The notes beneath the pieces are model-generated. The model did not search any database and was not told where the DNA came from. It saw only the letters and a program-made list of their open reading frames with translations. Shown here in pieces: positions 35,481 to 44,440 of a stretch of DNA of 64,000 nucleotides. The first letter of the stretch is position 1, and each line of letters opens with the position of its first letter. The DNA is from Flagellimonas alvinocaridis (GTDB lineage Bacteria > Bacteroidota > Bacteroidia > Flavobacteriales > Flavobacteriaceae): positions 372,001 through 436,000 of the forward strand of contig NZ_SNTZ01000002.1 in assembly GCF_004916895.1 (NCBI RefSeq). Direction: 5' to 3'. A program made the position numbers and the translations under genes.

Positions 35481-35495
35481 ACGAATAAATTGCCT

Positions 35496-35524
35496 TTTGA
35501 TTTTGGATAAAAACTTTATTTTTG
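35496..35524 (+). promoter_or_regulatory. Bacteroidota promoter for the TPR-ribH-mutL unit
   Basis: TTTG at 35496-35499, a 17-base spacer and TATTTTTG at 35517-35524. ATG 35545 follows 20 bases later. Confidence 0.62.
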
Positions 35525-35544
35525 CCCGACCAATAAAATGACGC

Positions 35545-36306
35545 ATGGCAACATACAAGAGAAGAGGCTTTAAACCCAAAAACAAAGCAGAGGAAGCCCA
35601 AGTTGAAGAACAGGACAGCACAACAGCAGAGGTTTTTAATACCCTAGATGAAAGTGCTTCCAAGACCGAGGCCTGGGTACAGAAGAACCAAAACTACATT
35701 TTGGGAGTGATTGGTGCCATTGCTGTGGGCGTATTGGCATTTTTAGGCTACCACCAATTCATTCAAAAGCCGAAAGAAGCTACTGCAGCCAACGAACTTT
35801 TTTATCCACAACAATATTTTGATCAGGCACTTGCCAGTGAGACAGCGAAAGATTCCTTGTTCGCCATGGCATTGAATGGCGCTGAGGGGAAATACGGATT
35901 CTTGGATATCATTGAAGAATATAGTGGGACCAAAGCCGCTAATTTGGCTAAATATTCTGCGGGGATGACCTATTTGAACCTTCAAAAATACGAGGAAGCC
36001 ATTGCCCATCTAGAGAATTTTTCTTCTGATGATGCTGTTTTGGGAGCTATGGCCAAAGGAGGTATTGGGGATGCATTTTCGCAATTGAACCAATCCGAGG
36101 ATGCTTTGGACTATTACGAAAAAGCCGTTGCACATAGTGACAATGAGTTTACAACCCCAAGATTTTTATACAAGGCTGGAGTAATGGCCTTGAAATTAGG
36201 ACAGAAAGATAAAGCTGTCGGATATTTTGAGCGTATCAAGGAAGATTATCCAAACTCCCAAGAAGGCTCTGGTATTGATGCACTGATTGGAATGGCCAAA
36301 AACTAA
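35545..36306 (+). CDS. membrane-anchored TPR protein (YfgM-like)
   Basis: A 253-residue protein: a charged N terminus (1-48), one membrane segment (about 49-68, [23 protein letters not shown]), then TPR units in the periplasm ([35 protein letters not shown]). This matches the YfgM/TPR_21 group linked to the Sec translocon and BamB-like chaperoning in proteobacteria. A short out-of-frame ATG at 35537 is not used. First gene of the plus-strand run leading to ribH and mutL; the gap to ribH is 3 bases. Confidence 0.88.
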   Translation: MATYKRRGFKPKNKAEEAQVEEQDSTTAEVFNTLDESASKTEAWVQKNQNYILGVIGAIAVGVLAFLGYHQFIQKPKEATAANELFYPQQYFDQALASETAKDSLFAMALNGAEGKYGFLDIIEEYSGTKAANLAKYSAGMTYLNLQKYEEAIAHLENFSSDDAVLGAMAKGGIGDAFSQLNQSEDALDYYEKAVAHSDNEFTTPRFLYKAGVMALKLGQKDKAVGYFERIKEDYPNSQEGSGIDALIGMAKN

Positions 36307-36309
36307 ATT

Positions 36310-36792
36310 ATGGCCACTGAGAACAAAAATCTATCTCTCTACGATAAGAGTAAAATCCCAAATGCGAAGCAACTTCGGTTTGGGATTGTTGTTTCTGAAT
36401 GGAACCATGAAATAACTGAGGCGCTCTATAATGGCGCCCATGAAGCTTTGGTGGATTGCGGAGCTTTGCCTGAAAATGTCGTTCGGTGGAACGTTCCCGG
36501 TAGTTTTGAGCTGACCTATGGCTGTAAAAAAATGATTACGGACCAAAAAGTGGATGCTGTCATTGCCATTGGTAGTGTCATTCGTGGTGAAACCAGTCAT
36601 TTTGATTTTGTTTGCAGTGCCACAGCACAGGGTATCAAGGATTTGAACATAGCATATGATGTTCCCGTGATTTTCTGTGTACTCACCGACAATACATTGC
36701 AACAGGCCCAAGACCGTAGTGGGGGCAAGCATGGGAACAAAGGAACAGAAGCTGCTATTGCTGCCATACAGATGGCGGTGTTGGGGAAGTAA
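36310..36792 (+). CDS. ribH: 6,7-dimethyl-8-ribityllumazine synthase
   Basis: A 160-residue lumazine synthase, the next-to-last step of riboflavin synthesis. The substrate contacts FGIVVSEWN (about residue 24), PGSFEL (about 64) and IGSVIRGETSHFDFV with the catalytic His (about 91) are present, followed by PVIFCVLTDNTLQQAQDRSGG. No FMN riboswitch is visible upstream; expression comes with the TPR gene. A short TCAAGTT-type repeat begins two bases after the stop. Confidence 0.96.
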   Translation: MATENKNLSLYDKSKIPNAKQLRFGIVVSEWNHEITEALYNGAHEALVDCGALPENVVRWNVPGSFELTYGCKKMITDQKVDAVIAIGSVIRGETSHFDFVCSATAQGIKDLNIAYDVPVIFCVLTDNTLQQAQDRSGGKHGNKGTEAAIAAIQMAVLGK

Positions 36793-36794
36793 TA

Positions 36795-36817
36795 TCAAGT
36801 TCAAGTTTCAAGTTCAA
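36795..36817 (+). repeat. short tandem TCAAGTT-type repeat after ribH
   Basis: Three or four imperfect units (TCAAGT, TCAAGTT, TCAAGT, TCAAAA) start right after the ribH stop, in the gap before the next gene. It resembles in style the heptamer array in mutB. Confidence 0.6.
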
Positions 36818-36903
36818 AAAATCCATAAATCTTGTAATCGGGGCAATCCAGCCCTGTTAACATTTTTTGGGAGCTTCCCTCAAACCTTTTTTTCTATTTT
36901 AAG

Positions 36904-36911
36904 TACCTTTG
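36904..36911 (+). promoter_or_regulatory. -7 element for the small membrane protein and mutL
   Basis: TACCTTTG ends 13 bases before ATG 36925, so the leader would be about 9 bases. No -33 box is seen at a good distance. Confidence 0.42.
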
Positions 36912-36924
36912 GGGTTAGACGGAT

Positions 36925-37218
36925 ATGAATGCCATGCGAAACCCTTTAAAACTGAAGAAAAATAAATCATTCAACTACTCGCCGCGCTACTACAAGGGCG
37001 AGGGCAATCCGTATAAAATAGAACACAAACTAGATAAATTTCGAAGTACCGCGCATACGCAGAGAGGGCTCCTGAACAAAATCAGTTCGGCCAAGGAAGA
37101 CCTAAAAATGGAAGGTGATAAGAACATGAAACTTCGTTTTCTTGTTATTGTGGCCATTTTGGTGCTGCTGTTCCTTTTTGTAATCGACTTTGATTTATCC
37201 ATATTCCTGAATCCCTAA
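36925..37218 (+). CDS. small conserved membrane protein upstream of mutL
   Basis: A 97-residue protein with a basic N-terminal half (PRYYKGEGNPYKIEHKLDKFRSTAHTQRG) and a single hydrophobic segment near the C terminus (about 73-92), probably a tail-anchored membrane protein. Homologues in related genomes are sometimes named as a riboflavin synthase subunit only because of ribH nearby; nothing in the sequence supports that. The stop overlaps the mutL ATG by one base (TAATG). ATG 36934 is an alternative start. Confidence 0.72.
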   Translation: MNAMRNPLKLKKNKSFNYSPRYYKGEGNPYKIEHKLDKFRSTAHTQRGLLNKISSAKEDLKMEGDKNMKLRFLVIVAILVLLFLFVIDFDLSIFLNP

Positions 37219-39062
37219 TGACGGACATCATTAAACTCTTACCGGACCATGTTGCCAACCAGATTGCAGCAGGGGAGGTGGTCCAACGTCCGGCCTCGGT
37301 GGTCAAGGAATTGCTGGAGAATGCCATTGATGCAGGGGCAACAATCATAAAACTGATTGTGAAGGATGGGGGTAAGGCACTTATTCAAGTAGTGGATGAT
37401 GGTAGCGGTATGAGTGAGACGGATGCTAGATTGTCCTTTGAACGTCATGCCACTTCCAAGATTTCGTCGGCACAGGATTTGTTCAACCTACGCACCAAAG
37501 GGTTCCGTGGTGAAGCCCTGGCTTCCATAGCGGCTATTGCCCATGTAGATATGCAGACTCGAACCCACACCAATGAGGTGGGTGTGCATATAAAGATTGA
37601 GGGTAGCAAAATTGTTTCCCAAGAGGTTGTGGCCACGCCCAAAGGCACTTCCATATCAGTAAAAAACCTTTTCTTTAATATTCCGGCTCGTCGCAATTTC
37701 TTAAAATCCAATCAGGTAGAGCTTCGGCATATTACGGACGAGTTTCATAGGGTTGCCCTGGTGCATCCCAATATCGAGTTCCATTTTTATAACAATGGCT
37801 CGGAGATTTTTAATCTTCCCAAAGGGAAACCACGTCAGCGTATATCCCATATTTTTGGAAGTCGCATGGAAGACCGTTTGGTTCCTGTGAACGAAGAGAC
37901 CGAGGTGGTGAAAATTTCAGGATTTATCTGTAAGCCAGAGTTTGCCAAGAAGAGTAGGGGGGAACAGTTTTTCTTTGCCAATGACCGGTTTATCAAAAGC
38001 CCCTATTTGCATCATGCTGTTTCTGCAGCTTTTGAGGGACTGATAAAGCCAGATACATATCCAGGCTATTTTATTTATTTGGAAGTTGACCCGTCTTCGA
38101 TTGATATCAATATCCATCCCACTAAAACAGAAGTGAAGTTTGATGACGAGAATACGCTTTATGCCATTCTCCGTTCAACGGTAAAGCATAGCCTGGGGCA
38201 GTTTAACGTGGCACCAATACTGGATTTTGACCATGACCCCAACTTGGATACCCCTTATGCGTACAAGGAAAAAGGGGCCGTTTTACCCAAAGTAACCGTT
38301 GATGCGACTTTTAACCCTTTTCAGGAAGCCACGGAGCGAAGGAGCGGAGGATCTTTTCAAAAAGTAAGCGCAAAAGGTTGGGAAGATTTGTATGAAGGTC
38401 TAGATGAGGATTTGGATACAGATAACTTTAGCAGTCTGGCCATTGAATCGGATAGTGATGTACAGGGAACCATGTATACCGATGATGAGGTGGGAGAGCA
38501 TTTGGCCACGACTTTTCAGCTACGGCGAAAATATGTGGTGAGCACGGTGAAATCCGGGATGTTGGTCATTCATCAGAATAGAGCACATGAACGGATTCTC
38601 TTTGAAAAATTTCTAGGGGAAATAACTGTAAAGGAAGGGGTGAGCCAGCAGCTTTTGTTCCCGTTGGAGCTTTCCTTCAATACACAGGAATTGGGAATAT
38701 TACAGGAAATCAAGGATAGCCTGACAAACATAGGTTTTGCTTTTGAAAGTTTGGAGGAAGAGACTGTAAAAGTGACAGGAGTGCCCCTAGTGGTTCCAGA
38801 AAGTGGAATTGGCACGGTATTGGATCGCTTGATTGCGGATTATATGGAAGGATTTGATACTGGTTCCATTTCCCAGGCCGAAGTATTGGCCCAAGCACTT
38901 TCCAAAAACTTGGCCGTACGGACAGGGGAGATCTTGGACCAAGAATCGCAGCTGGCCTTGGTGAACAATTTGTTTGCCTGTAAGGAACCAACCTTGAGTC
39001 CGTTTCAAAAATTGACATACACCATTATCTCCGAAGGGGATATCGATAAAAAATTCAGTTAG
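37218..39062 (+). CDS. mutL: DNA mismatch repair protein MutL
   Basis: A 614-residue mismatch-repair ATPase. The N-terminal GHKL domain has VKELLENAIDAGA (about residue 30), DDGSGM (about 58) and TKGFRGEALASI (about 93); the C-terminal dimerisation domain starts at about 420. The usual nuclease motif DQHA(x)2E(x)4E reads HQNRAHERILFE here, so the Asp and the His of the motif are changed. MutL may therefore lack nicking activity or use an atypical site. Preceded by the small membrane protein gene and followed immediately by two rhomboid genes. Confidence 0.95.
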   Translation: MTDIIKLLPDHVANQIAAGEVVQRPASVVKELLENAIDAGATIIKLIVKDGGKALIQVVDDGSGMSETDARLSFERHATSKISSAQDLFNLRTKGFRGEALASIAAIAHVDMQTRTHTNEVGVHIKIEGSKIVSQEVVATPKGTSISVKNLFFNIPARRNFLKSNQVELRHITDEFHRVALVHPNIEFHFYNNGSEIFNLPKGKPRQRISHIFGSRMEDRLVPVNEETEVVKISGFICKPEFAKKSRGEQFFFANDRFIKSPYLHHAVSAAFEGLIKPDTYPGYFIYLEVDPSSIDINIHPTKTEVKFDDENTLYAILRSTVKHSLGQFNVAPILDFDHDPNLDTPYAYKEKGAVLPKVTVDATFNPFQEATERRSGGSFQKVSAKGWEDLYEGLDEDLDTDNFSSLAIESDSDVQGTMYTDDEVGEHLATTFQLRRKYVVSTVKSGMLVIHQNRAHERILFEKFLGEITVKEGVSQQLLFPLELSFNTQELGILQEIKDSLTNIGFAFESLEEETVKVTGVPLVVPESGIGTVLDRLIADYMEGFDTGSISQAEVLAQALSKNLAVRTGEILDQESQLALVNNLFACKEPTLSPFQKLTYTIISEGDIDKKFS

Positions 39063-39797
39063 ATGGGTAGAATGACCGATGCGGTAAAACATTTATTGAT
39101 CATTAATGTGATCATGTTTTTTGCCACGCAATTATACGGGGACCAAATGTACCAATGGATGTCACTTTGGTTTCCTAAGAACAGCAATTTTGAATGGTGG
39201 CAAGTGGGTACCCATATGTTCATGCATGGTAGCCTGATGCATATTGTGTTCAATATGTATGCGCTGTGGGCGTTTGGAACGCCGCTGGAACGGATATGGG
39301 GACGCAATAAGTTCCTGTTCTTTTATTTTTCGGCTGGTTTGGGGTCGGCGGCATTGCATACAGGAGTCAATTATTACTTTTTCAGCGAAGGATTGAATGC
39401 TTTGGAAAGTGCGGGTTTGGCCAGAACACAGATCATGGAAATCATATCGGGGGGGCAATATAGTCCTGATTGGTACAACCTAGCTTCAAAAAGCACTATC
39501 GATAGTTTTTTATCAGCATATAATGTCCCTGCTGTGGGAGCTTCTGGGGCCATTTATGGGGTTTTGGTGGCTTTTGCCTTTATGTATTCCGAAGCCAAAT
39601 TGATGCTGATTTTTCTACCAGTACCTATAAAAGCCAAATATTTTGTGCCCTTATTGATTGCAGGGGATTTAATTTTTGGTATCAGCAATGTAAATACCGG
39701 AGTGGCACATTTTGCGCACATTGGGGGAGCATTGATTGGGTTCATTATGATGTGGTATTGGAAAAAGAACCAGTTTAACAATAATCGTTGGGATTAA
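39063..39797 (+). CDS. rhomboid family intramembrane serine protease (first copy)
   Basis: A 244-residue polytopic protein with the rhomboid fold: HMFMHGSLMHIVFNMYALWAFG (L1/TM2 signature, about residue 51-72), the catalytic Ser in VGASGAIYGVLVAF (about 161) and the catalytic His in GVAHFAHIGGALIGF (about 221). It should cut substrates within the membrane. There is no gap to mutL, and three bases separate it from a second rhomboid. Substrate unknown. Confidence 0.93.
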   Translation: MGRMTDAVKHLLIINVIMFFATQLYGDQMYQWMSLWFPKNSNFEWWQVGTHMFMHGSLMHIVFNMYALWAFGTPLERIWGRNKFLFFYFSAGLGSAALHTGVNYYFFSEGLNALESAGLARTQIMEIISGGQYSPDWYNLASKSTIDSFLSAYNVPAVGASGAIYGVLVAFAFMYSEAKLMLIFLPVPIKAKYFVPLLIAGDLIFGISNVNTGVAHFAHIGGALIGFIMMWYWKKNQFNNNRWD

Positions 39798-39800
39798 ACT

Positions 39801-40664
39801 ATGGCAAACGGCGGATTACAATATCAATTTGCTCGGTTGAACATTGCGGAAAAGCTCATCGCCATCAATGTGCTGATCTTTATTCTGGATGGACTTTCCG
39901 CAGCGCTGTTGGGCTATTCAGTTTCCCATTGGTTTCATTTGCCCAAGGATTTCTTGACGTTTTTTGGTCAACCGTGGTCCTTGGTTACCTATTCGTTTTT
40001 TCATGCTGGACTGGGACATATTTTTTGGAATATGCTCATGCTCTATTTTACCGGCAGGATTTTTTTGAACCTTTTTGATGGGCAGCGATTCCTAAATGTA
40101 TACTTTTTGGGAGTTATCGTAGGAGGGATTGTTTTCCTCTTAAGCTACAATATCTTTCCAACTTTATTGGACGCCAATACAGCATTGATAGGAGCTTCGG
40201 CAGGGGTTACGGCGGTGCTGATTTTCATCTGTGCCTATATTCCCAATCAAGAGGTTCGGATTATTTTCTTCAATGTTAAACTTTGGTACGTTGGGGTATT
40301 TTTTGTTTTGGTTGATTTGATACAGATACCCTATGGTGGAAATGTAGGTGGTAGATTGGCCCATTTGGGGGGTGCTTTTTTGGGATATATCTATGCAAGG
40401 CAACTGTTGAACGGCAAGGATATAGGAGACGGATTTACCAGATTCGTAGAAGCCATTGCACAGCTCTTTAAGCCAAAAGAGAAAAAGGCCAACATGAAGA
40501 CCGTTTACCGAAAGAATGCTTCCGGAAACAAAACAATGGATTATGACAAGGCCGCCAAACAGAAGAAAATAGACACTATTTTGGACAAGATCAGCAAATC
40601 TGGATATGAAAGTTTGTCCAAAGAGGAAAAAGACTTTTTGTTTAAAGCCGGCAAGGAGGATTGA
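39801..40664 (+). CDS. rhomboid family protein (second copy)
   Basis: A 287-residue rhomboid. The TM2 signature SFFHAGLGHIFWNMLMLYFTG (about residue 67) and a catalytic-type Ser and His (GASAGVTAVLIF at about 130, GGRLAHLGGAFLGY at about 185) are present, but the usual GxSG reads GASA. Activity is likely but not certain. A basic cytosolic tail (about 215-287, KEKKANMKTVYRKNASGNK) is not found in the first copy and may bind a partner. Confidence 0.9.
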   Translation: MANGGLQYQFARLNIAEKLIAINVLIFILDGLSAALLGYSVSHWFHLPKDFLTFFGQPWSLVTYSFFHAGLGHIFWNMLMLYFTGRIFLNLFDGQRFLNVYFLGVIVGGIVFLLSYNIFPTLLDANTALIGASAGVTAVLIFICAYIPNQEVRIIFFNVKLWYVGVFFVLVDLIQIPYGGNVGGRLAHLGGAFLGYIYARQLLNGKDIGDGFTRFVEAIAQLFKPKEKKANMKTVYRKNASGNKTMDYDKAAKQKKIDTILDKISKSGYESLSKEEKDFLFKAGKED

Positions 40665-40667
40665 TGT

Positions 40668-41702
40668 ATGAAAAAAGCAGCTTCACTCATTGAAAAGGTA
40701 GCCTTTGCGATCAACATTTTGGTTGCCTTTTTCTTGCTTATCACGTGTTTGTCTTCATATCTCAATTTTCAAATAATACCCATATTTTCGGCTTTGAGCC
40801 TGTTTGTTCCCTTCTTGTTCATCCTTAATTTTTTGTTCATGATCTATTGGGTCTTCAAGAGGAAGCGAAAACTTTTTCTGTCTTTGTTGGCCCTTGTGAT
40901 AGGCTATTTAGGTTTCGGACCTTTTTATAAGATGGGGGATGAAACCAAGAAAGCCCAATCCAATGACCTTACAATCATGAGCTATAACGTATGGGGGTTC
41001 AATAAGAATGAGTGGATAAAAGAGCCTAATATTGGCAACAAGATAATTTCGTTCATTAAAAAGGAAGACCCCGATATTGTTTGTATTCAAGAGCACAGCA
41101 GAATACGGTATAAACAATTGAGTCAATATCCCTACCGTAGTGAAACGCCCCAATTATCGCCAAGAACCATACAGGCCATTTTTTCTAAATACCCAATTAT
41201 TGGGAATGGGTCCCTGGAATTGCCAAACACGGTCAATAATATTATTTATGCAGACATTTTGTTGGGCAAGGATACAGTTAGGGTCTATAACCTGCATCTG
41301 CAATCCTTCAGCATCGTCCCCAAAGCAGAAACCCTTTCAAATGGAGAGGAATCAGAAAAAAATTATAAGCGACTGGTAAGTACTTTTGCCAAACAGTTGG
41401 AACAAGCTAAGTTCTTTGCGGAGCATATAGAGAAAAGCCCATATACCAATATTGTGTGTGGGGATTTCAACAATACACAATTTTCCAATGTCTATAAGAT
41501 TGTGAAAGGAGATATGCAGGACACTTTTTTGGAAAAGGGCGATGGCTTTGGACGTACCTACAATCTATTGGGTTTTCCTCTTCGGATAGATTACATCTTT
41601 GCTGAACCTAAAGTAGAGATAGTGTCGCATAAAAATTTTGATGAAAAATTGTCCGATCACTATCCAGTCATGGCCACGTTGCGCCTGAAATCACATCAAT
41701 AG
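40668..41702 (+). CDS. endonuclease/exonuclease/phosphatase (EEP) family protein with membrane N terminus
   Basis: A 344-residue protein: three membrane helices (about 1-88) then an EEP domain with MSYNVWGFN (about 104), CIQEHSR (about 140), GDFNNTQFSN (about 266) and SDHYPVMATLR (about 328). All metal-site residues are there, so it should be an active phosphodiesterase or phosphatase acting outside the membrane or on lipids. It begins 3 bases after the second rhomboid; the stop overlaps the convergent DUF6122 gene by 12 bases. Confidence 0.9.
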   Translation: MKKAASLIEKVAFAINILVAFFLLITCLSSYLNFQIIPIFSALSLFVPFLFILNFLFMIYWVFKRKRKLFLSLLALVIGYLGFGPFYKMGDETKKAQSNDLTIMSYNVWGFNKNEWIKEPNIGNKIISFIKKEDPDIVCIQEHSRIRYKQLSQYPYRSETPQLSPRTIQAIFSKYPIIGNGSLELPNTVNNIIYADILLGKDTVRVYNLHLQSFSIVPKAETLSNGEESEKNYKRLVSTFAKQLEQAKFFAEHIEKSPYTNIVCGDFNNTQFSNVYKIVKGDMQDTFLEKGDGFGRTYNLLGFPLRIDYIFAEPKVEIVSHKNFDEKLSDHYPVMATLRLKSHQ

Positions 41703-41999
41703 ACAATCCATAAAGTCTGCAAGAATATGGATGAGCAATGCTAGACCCATTATTCGGGTAGGTTTAAAAAAAGGCAGAATGGCGTATCCCAATATGGCCC
41801 AATAACTGTGTAGGGGATGAAAACCAATACTACATCGGTTGGGGTCGAATAAAGGATTTGCCCAGAAATGGTCCACATCAATCACGATGCCGCATAACAG
41901 GATGATTGCTACCCTTAATTTACGATCCTTAAAGAAAAAAAAGGCGATTAAAATCGGGATTAGAAAATGTATGCCGTAGTGTACGAAATGCCTAAGCAT
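41691..41999 (-). CDS. DUF6122 family membrane protein
   Basis: A 102-residue polytopic protein with a His/Asp-rich pattern (HFVHYGIHFLIP, GIVIDVDHFWANP, IGFHPLHSYWA, IHILADFMDCLL) reminiscent of YdjM/DUF457 metal-dependent hydrolases. The family is DUF6122, function unknown. It starts at ATG 41999 and overlaps the end of wbqC by 8 bases, so it is the last gene of the parA-to-DUF6122 block; the open frame further upstream is shared with wbqC and not used. Confidence 0.75.
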   Translation of the reverse strand: MLRHFVHYGIHFLIPILIAFFFFKDRKLRVAIILLCGIVIDVDHFWANPLFDPNRCSIGFHPLHSYWAILGYAILPFFKPTRIMGLALLIHILADFMDCLLM

Positions 42000-42624
42000 G
42001 TAAAAAATCCAAAGGTTGATTTTCCAAATAGGAAAGTGCGTTGGTGCCTTCGTTGAACAATAAATCCAATATACTGAGATTGGATACAAACCCATGTCTG
42101 TCATCAAAGACTTGTGGATAGGGTTCCATTTCTGGATTGACTTCCTTTTTGGCTTCCACTAAAAATCTGCCATCCATTTGGTTCGACAGTTCCGGTTCAT
42201 ACAATGCTGTTTTTTCCTCTGATATCCCAATTCCCAAACACTCTGCAATGGTTTCAATGGTTTTAAGATTGTAATCGTACAATGAGGTATGTGGACCTTC
42301 AAACAATGGTCTTATGTCATCCTCATAAAACTCAAAGAATGGTGAGGTTCTATATGCTGTTTCCAAGGTACGCCAATGGATTTTTTTCCACGGGTAGCTG
42401 TTGTCCATTTCCACATGGGCATATTTTTGCCTGCCTTCTTTTCCACCCGCATGTTTTATAGGGATGTTGAGCATGTGTTTCCCTTGGTCGGTACAGATAT
42501 AACAGCGGTTTCTATAGGTCTGTTTTTGAAAATTGTCATGAGCCTCCCAAATAACATTGTGCTGTGCAATAACCGAAAAGGTTGCAATGCTGGGGAAATA
42601 GGATGGGTGCAGTACTATTTTCAA
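41992..42624 (-). CDS. WbqC family protein
   Basis: A 210-residue protein of the WbqC-like family (LHPSYFPSIATFSVIAQHNVIWEAHDNFQKQTYRNRC at the start, WRTLETAYRTSPFFEFY at about 85). WbqC genes were first seen in O-antigen clusters, but a Flavobacteriia copy in the lepB block is conserved and its role is unknown. It lies 25 bases after lepB. Confidence 0.88.
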   Translation of the reverse strand: MKIVLHPSYFPSIATFSVIAQHNVIWEAHDNFQKQTYRNRCYICTDQGKHMLNIPIKHAGGKEGRQKYAHVEMDNSYPWKKIHWRTLETAYRTSPFFEFYEDDIRPLFEGPHTSLYDYNLKTIETIAECLGIGISEEKTALYEPELSNQMDGRFLVEAKKEVNPEMEPYPQVFDDRHGFVSNLSILDLLFNEGTNALSYLENQPLDFLHA

Positions 42625-42649
42625 GAACGTAAGGGTTTTGGCGGAAGTC

Positions 42650-44392
42650 TTATTCTGCCTTTTTCTTTCTTCGCTTTTTTATGAAGTCGAACAGAATCCA
42701 ACCTACAATCAGGGCCACAAAGTATTTAAAATAGGAAATGGGTTCCCCACTTCCACCAACTGTGGTGAAGATACGGTCCCAACGAGGCTTCCAATTAGAC
42801 AATCCCTCGTTGAAATTGTCAAAACTCATCCATAAAAATACAGGCTTGCCCACAATATGATCTGCGGGAACATAACCCCAAGCCCTACTATCCTCAGAGT
42901 GGTCCCGGTTATCTCCCATCATCCAGTAGTAATCTTGTTTAAAGGTATAGGAGTTGGCTTCTTGACCATTGATAAGTACTTTCTGCCCGGTAACCTCTAC
43001 ATCGTTATGTTCGTAATCCCTGATGATTTTTTTGTACAAAGGAATGGTTCTGGCATTGATTTCAACCGTTGTTCCTTCTTTGGGGATGTAGATGGGACCA
43101 AAATTGTCACTGTTCCAAGGGTACAGGTTGGGTTTTTGGGGGAAAGAGCCTCCGTATACACCCTTTTCTTCAACAAGTTTTACTACCGAATCTATGGCAG
43201 GATTTTCCTGAAGCTGCGCAACCATTTCATCGGTAAGGTTGGCAATTCTGGACCTTGGTTTTTCTTCTGTCAATGATAATCTAAGCTGTCGTATGACTTC
43301 AGTTGGAATGCCTTTTTCTTCCGTAACCAATTCAATTTTGCCATCTTGACTCCTGTTGGCGCCCAAGACAAACGGGTTAAGTGCATTGTACTGGTTTTGG
43401 TTTAAATTCCCTGCGATGTATGTTCTAAAATAGTCCGAAGCATCCACTTCTTCCAACAGTTTACTGGATACCCCGTTTTGAGCATAGATGTTGTAATTGT
43501 ACATGGGCTTTGCCCGGTCTGACAATTGTAGCTTTTCCCCATTGATGTATACAAATCCATCGATAACGGCCAAGGAATCGCCAGGTGTGCCCACACATCG
43601 CTTTACGTAATTGGATTTTTTATCTATGGGCTTTTTTACGGCTTTTTCAGCTCTAAAGAATTGATAGAGCGTGTCCGAAGGCAGGCTAAAGACCACAATG
43701 TCGTTCTTCTTTACCCGCTCAAACCCTGGTATGCGCATGTAGGGCAGCTGTAATTTGTTGATCCAGGAAGTCTTGTAGGTTTCTGGATTCACATCGGCCA
43801 AATAGGACCGTTTTCTAAGCATGGGCAGCGTGTCATGTACCATGGGCGCTGCCAAGGTGGTCATAGGTATCCGTGCACCATAGTGAAATTTGCTTACAAA
43901 GAGAAAATCACCTATCCGCAATGTACGCTCCAAGGACCCCGTAGGTATTACGTATGGCTGAAAGAAATAAGTGTGGACAAATGTAGCGGCCACAATGGCA
44001 AAGACGATGGAACTCACCCATTCGCCCAGACCGGTTCTTGGTTTTAGGCTGCGATCTTCAATATAGGTAACGTCTTCTGCATAATTTATGTAGTAGATGT
44101 AGAAGCCAAGGGTCAATATTACCAACCAAGTGTCCAATAGGCTGTTCTTTCCAAAACTTCGAATGGTCTCTACCCAAACCACGGGGAACATCAATAAGTT
44201 GATAATGGGGATAAACAGTAGCAGTACCCACCACCAAGGACGGTTGATGATTTTCATCAAGATTATACCATTATAGATGGGGATGGCGGCTTCCCAAGCT
44301 TTCCGCCCTGCTTTTACATAAAGTTTCCATGTGCCCAAAAAATGGATGACTTGGATGACCAATATAAAAATGATCCACTGTGTACCGCTCAT
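42650..44392 (-). CDS. lepB: signal peptidase I (long Bacteroidota form)
   Basis: A 580-residue type I signal peptidase. The catalytic Ser is S153 in VIPTGSLERTL and the catalytic Lys is K264 in VKRCVGTPGDSL; GDNRDHSEDSR (about 490) closes the S26 domain. There are several extra membrane segments before residue 140, an insertion of about 190 residues between the Lys motif and the GDN motif, and a C-terminal membrane helix, all far longer than the E. coli enzyme (324 residues). It removes signal peptides from exported proteins. It lies in the conserved dapB-lepB-wbqC order. Confidence 0.93.
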   Translation of the reverse strand: MSGTQWIIFILVIQVIHFLGTWKLYVKAGRKAWEAAIPIYNGIILMKIINRPWWWVLLLFIPIINLLMFPVVWVETIRSFGKNSLLDTWLVILTLGFYIYYINYAEDVTYIEDRSLKPRTGLGEWVSSIVFAIVAATFVHTYFFQPYVIPTGSLERTLRIGDFLFVSKFHYGARIPMTTLAAPMVHDTLPMLRKRSYLADVNPETYKTSWINKLQLPYMRIPGFERVKKNDIVVFSLPSDTLYQFFRAEKAVKKPIDKKSNYVKRCVGTPGDSLAVIDGFVYINGEKLQLSDRAKPMYNYNIYAQNGVSSKLLEEVDASDYFRTYIAGNLNQNQYNALNPFVLGANRSQDGKIELVTEEKGIPTEVIRQLRLSLTEEKPRSRIANLTDEMVAQLQENPAIDSVVKLVEEKGVYGGSFPQKPNLYPWNSDNFGPIYIPKEGTTVEINARTIPLYKKIIRDYEHNDVEVTGQKVLINGQEANSYTFKQDYYWMMGDNRDHSEDSRAWGYVPADHIVGKPVFLWMSFDNFNEGLSNWKPRWDRIFTTVGGSGEPISYFKYFVALIVGWILFDFIKKRRKKKAE

Positions 44393-44440
44393 ATAAAAGT
44401 TTCTTTGTAAGACTTACAGTCTCTATTCTTGTTACGTTTT

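Noticed and set aside
35419..35601. N-terminal extension of recF
   Set aside because: It overlaps the promoter and start of the divergent TPR gene; RecF proteins begin at [12 protein letters not shown] residues.
36793..36924. FMN riboswitch near ribH
   Set aside because: No conserved RFN elements are seen before ribH; the gap after it contains only the short repeat and a -7 box.
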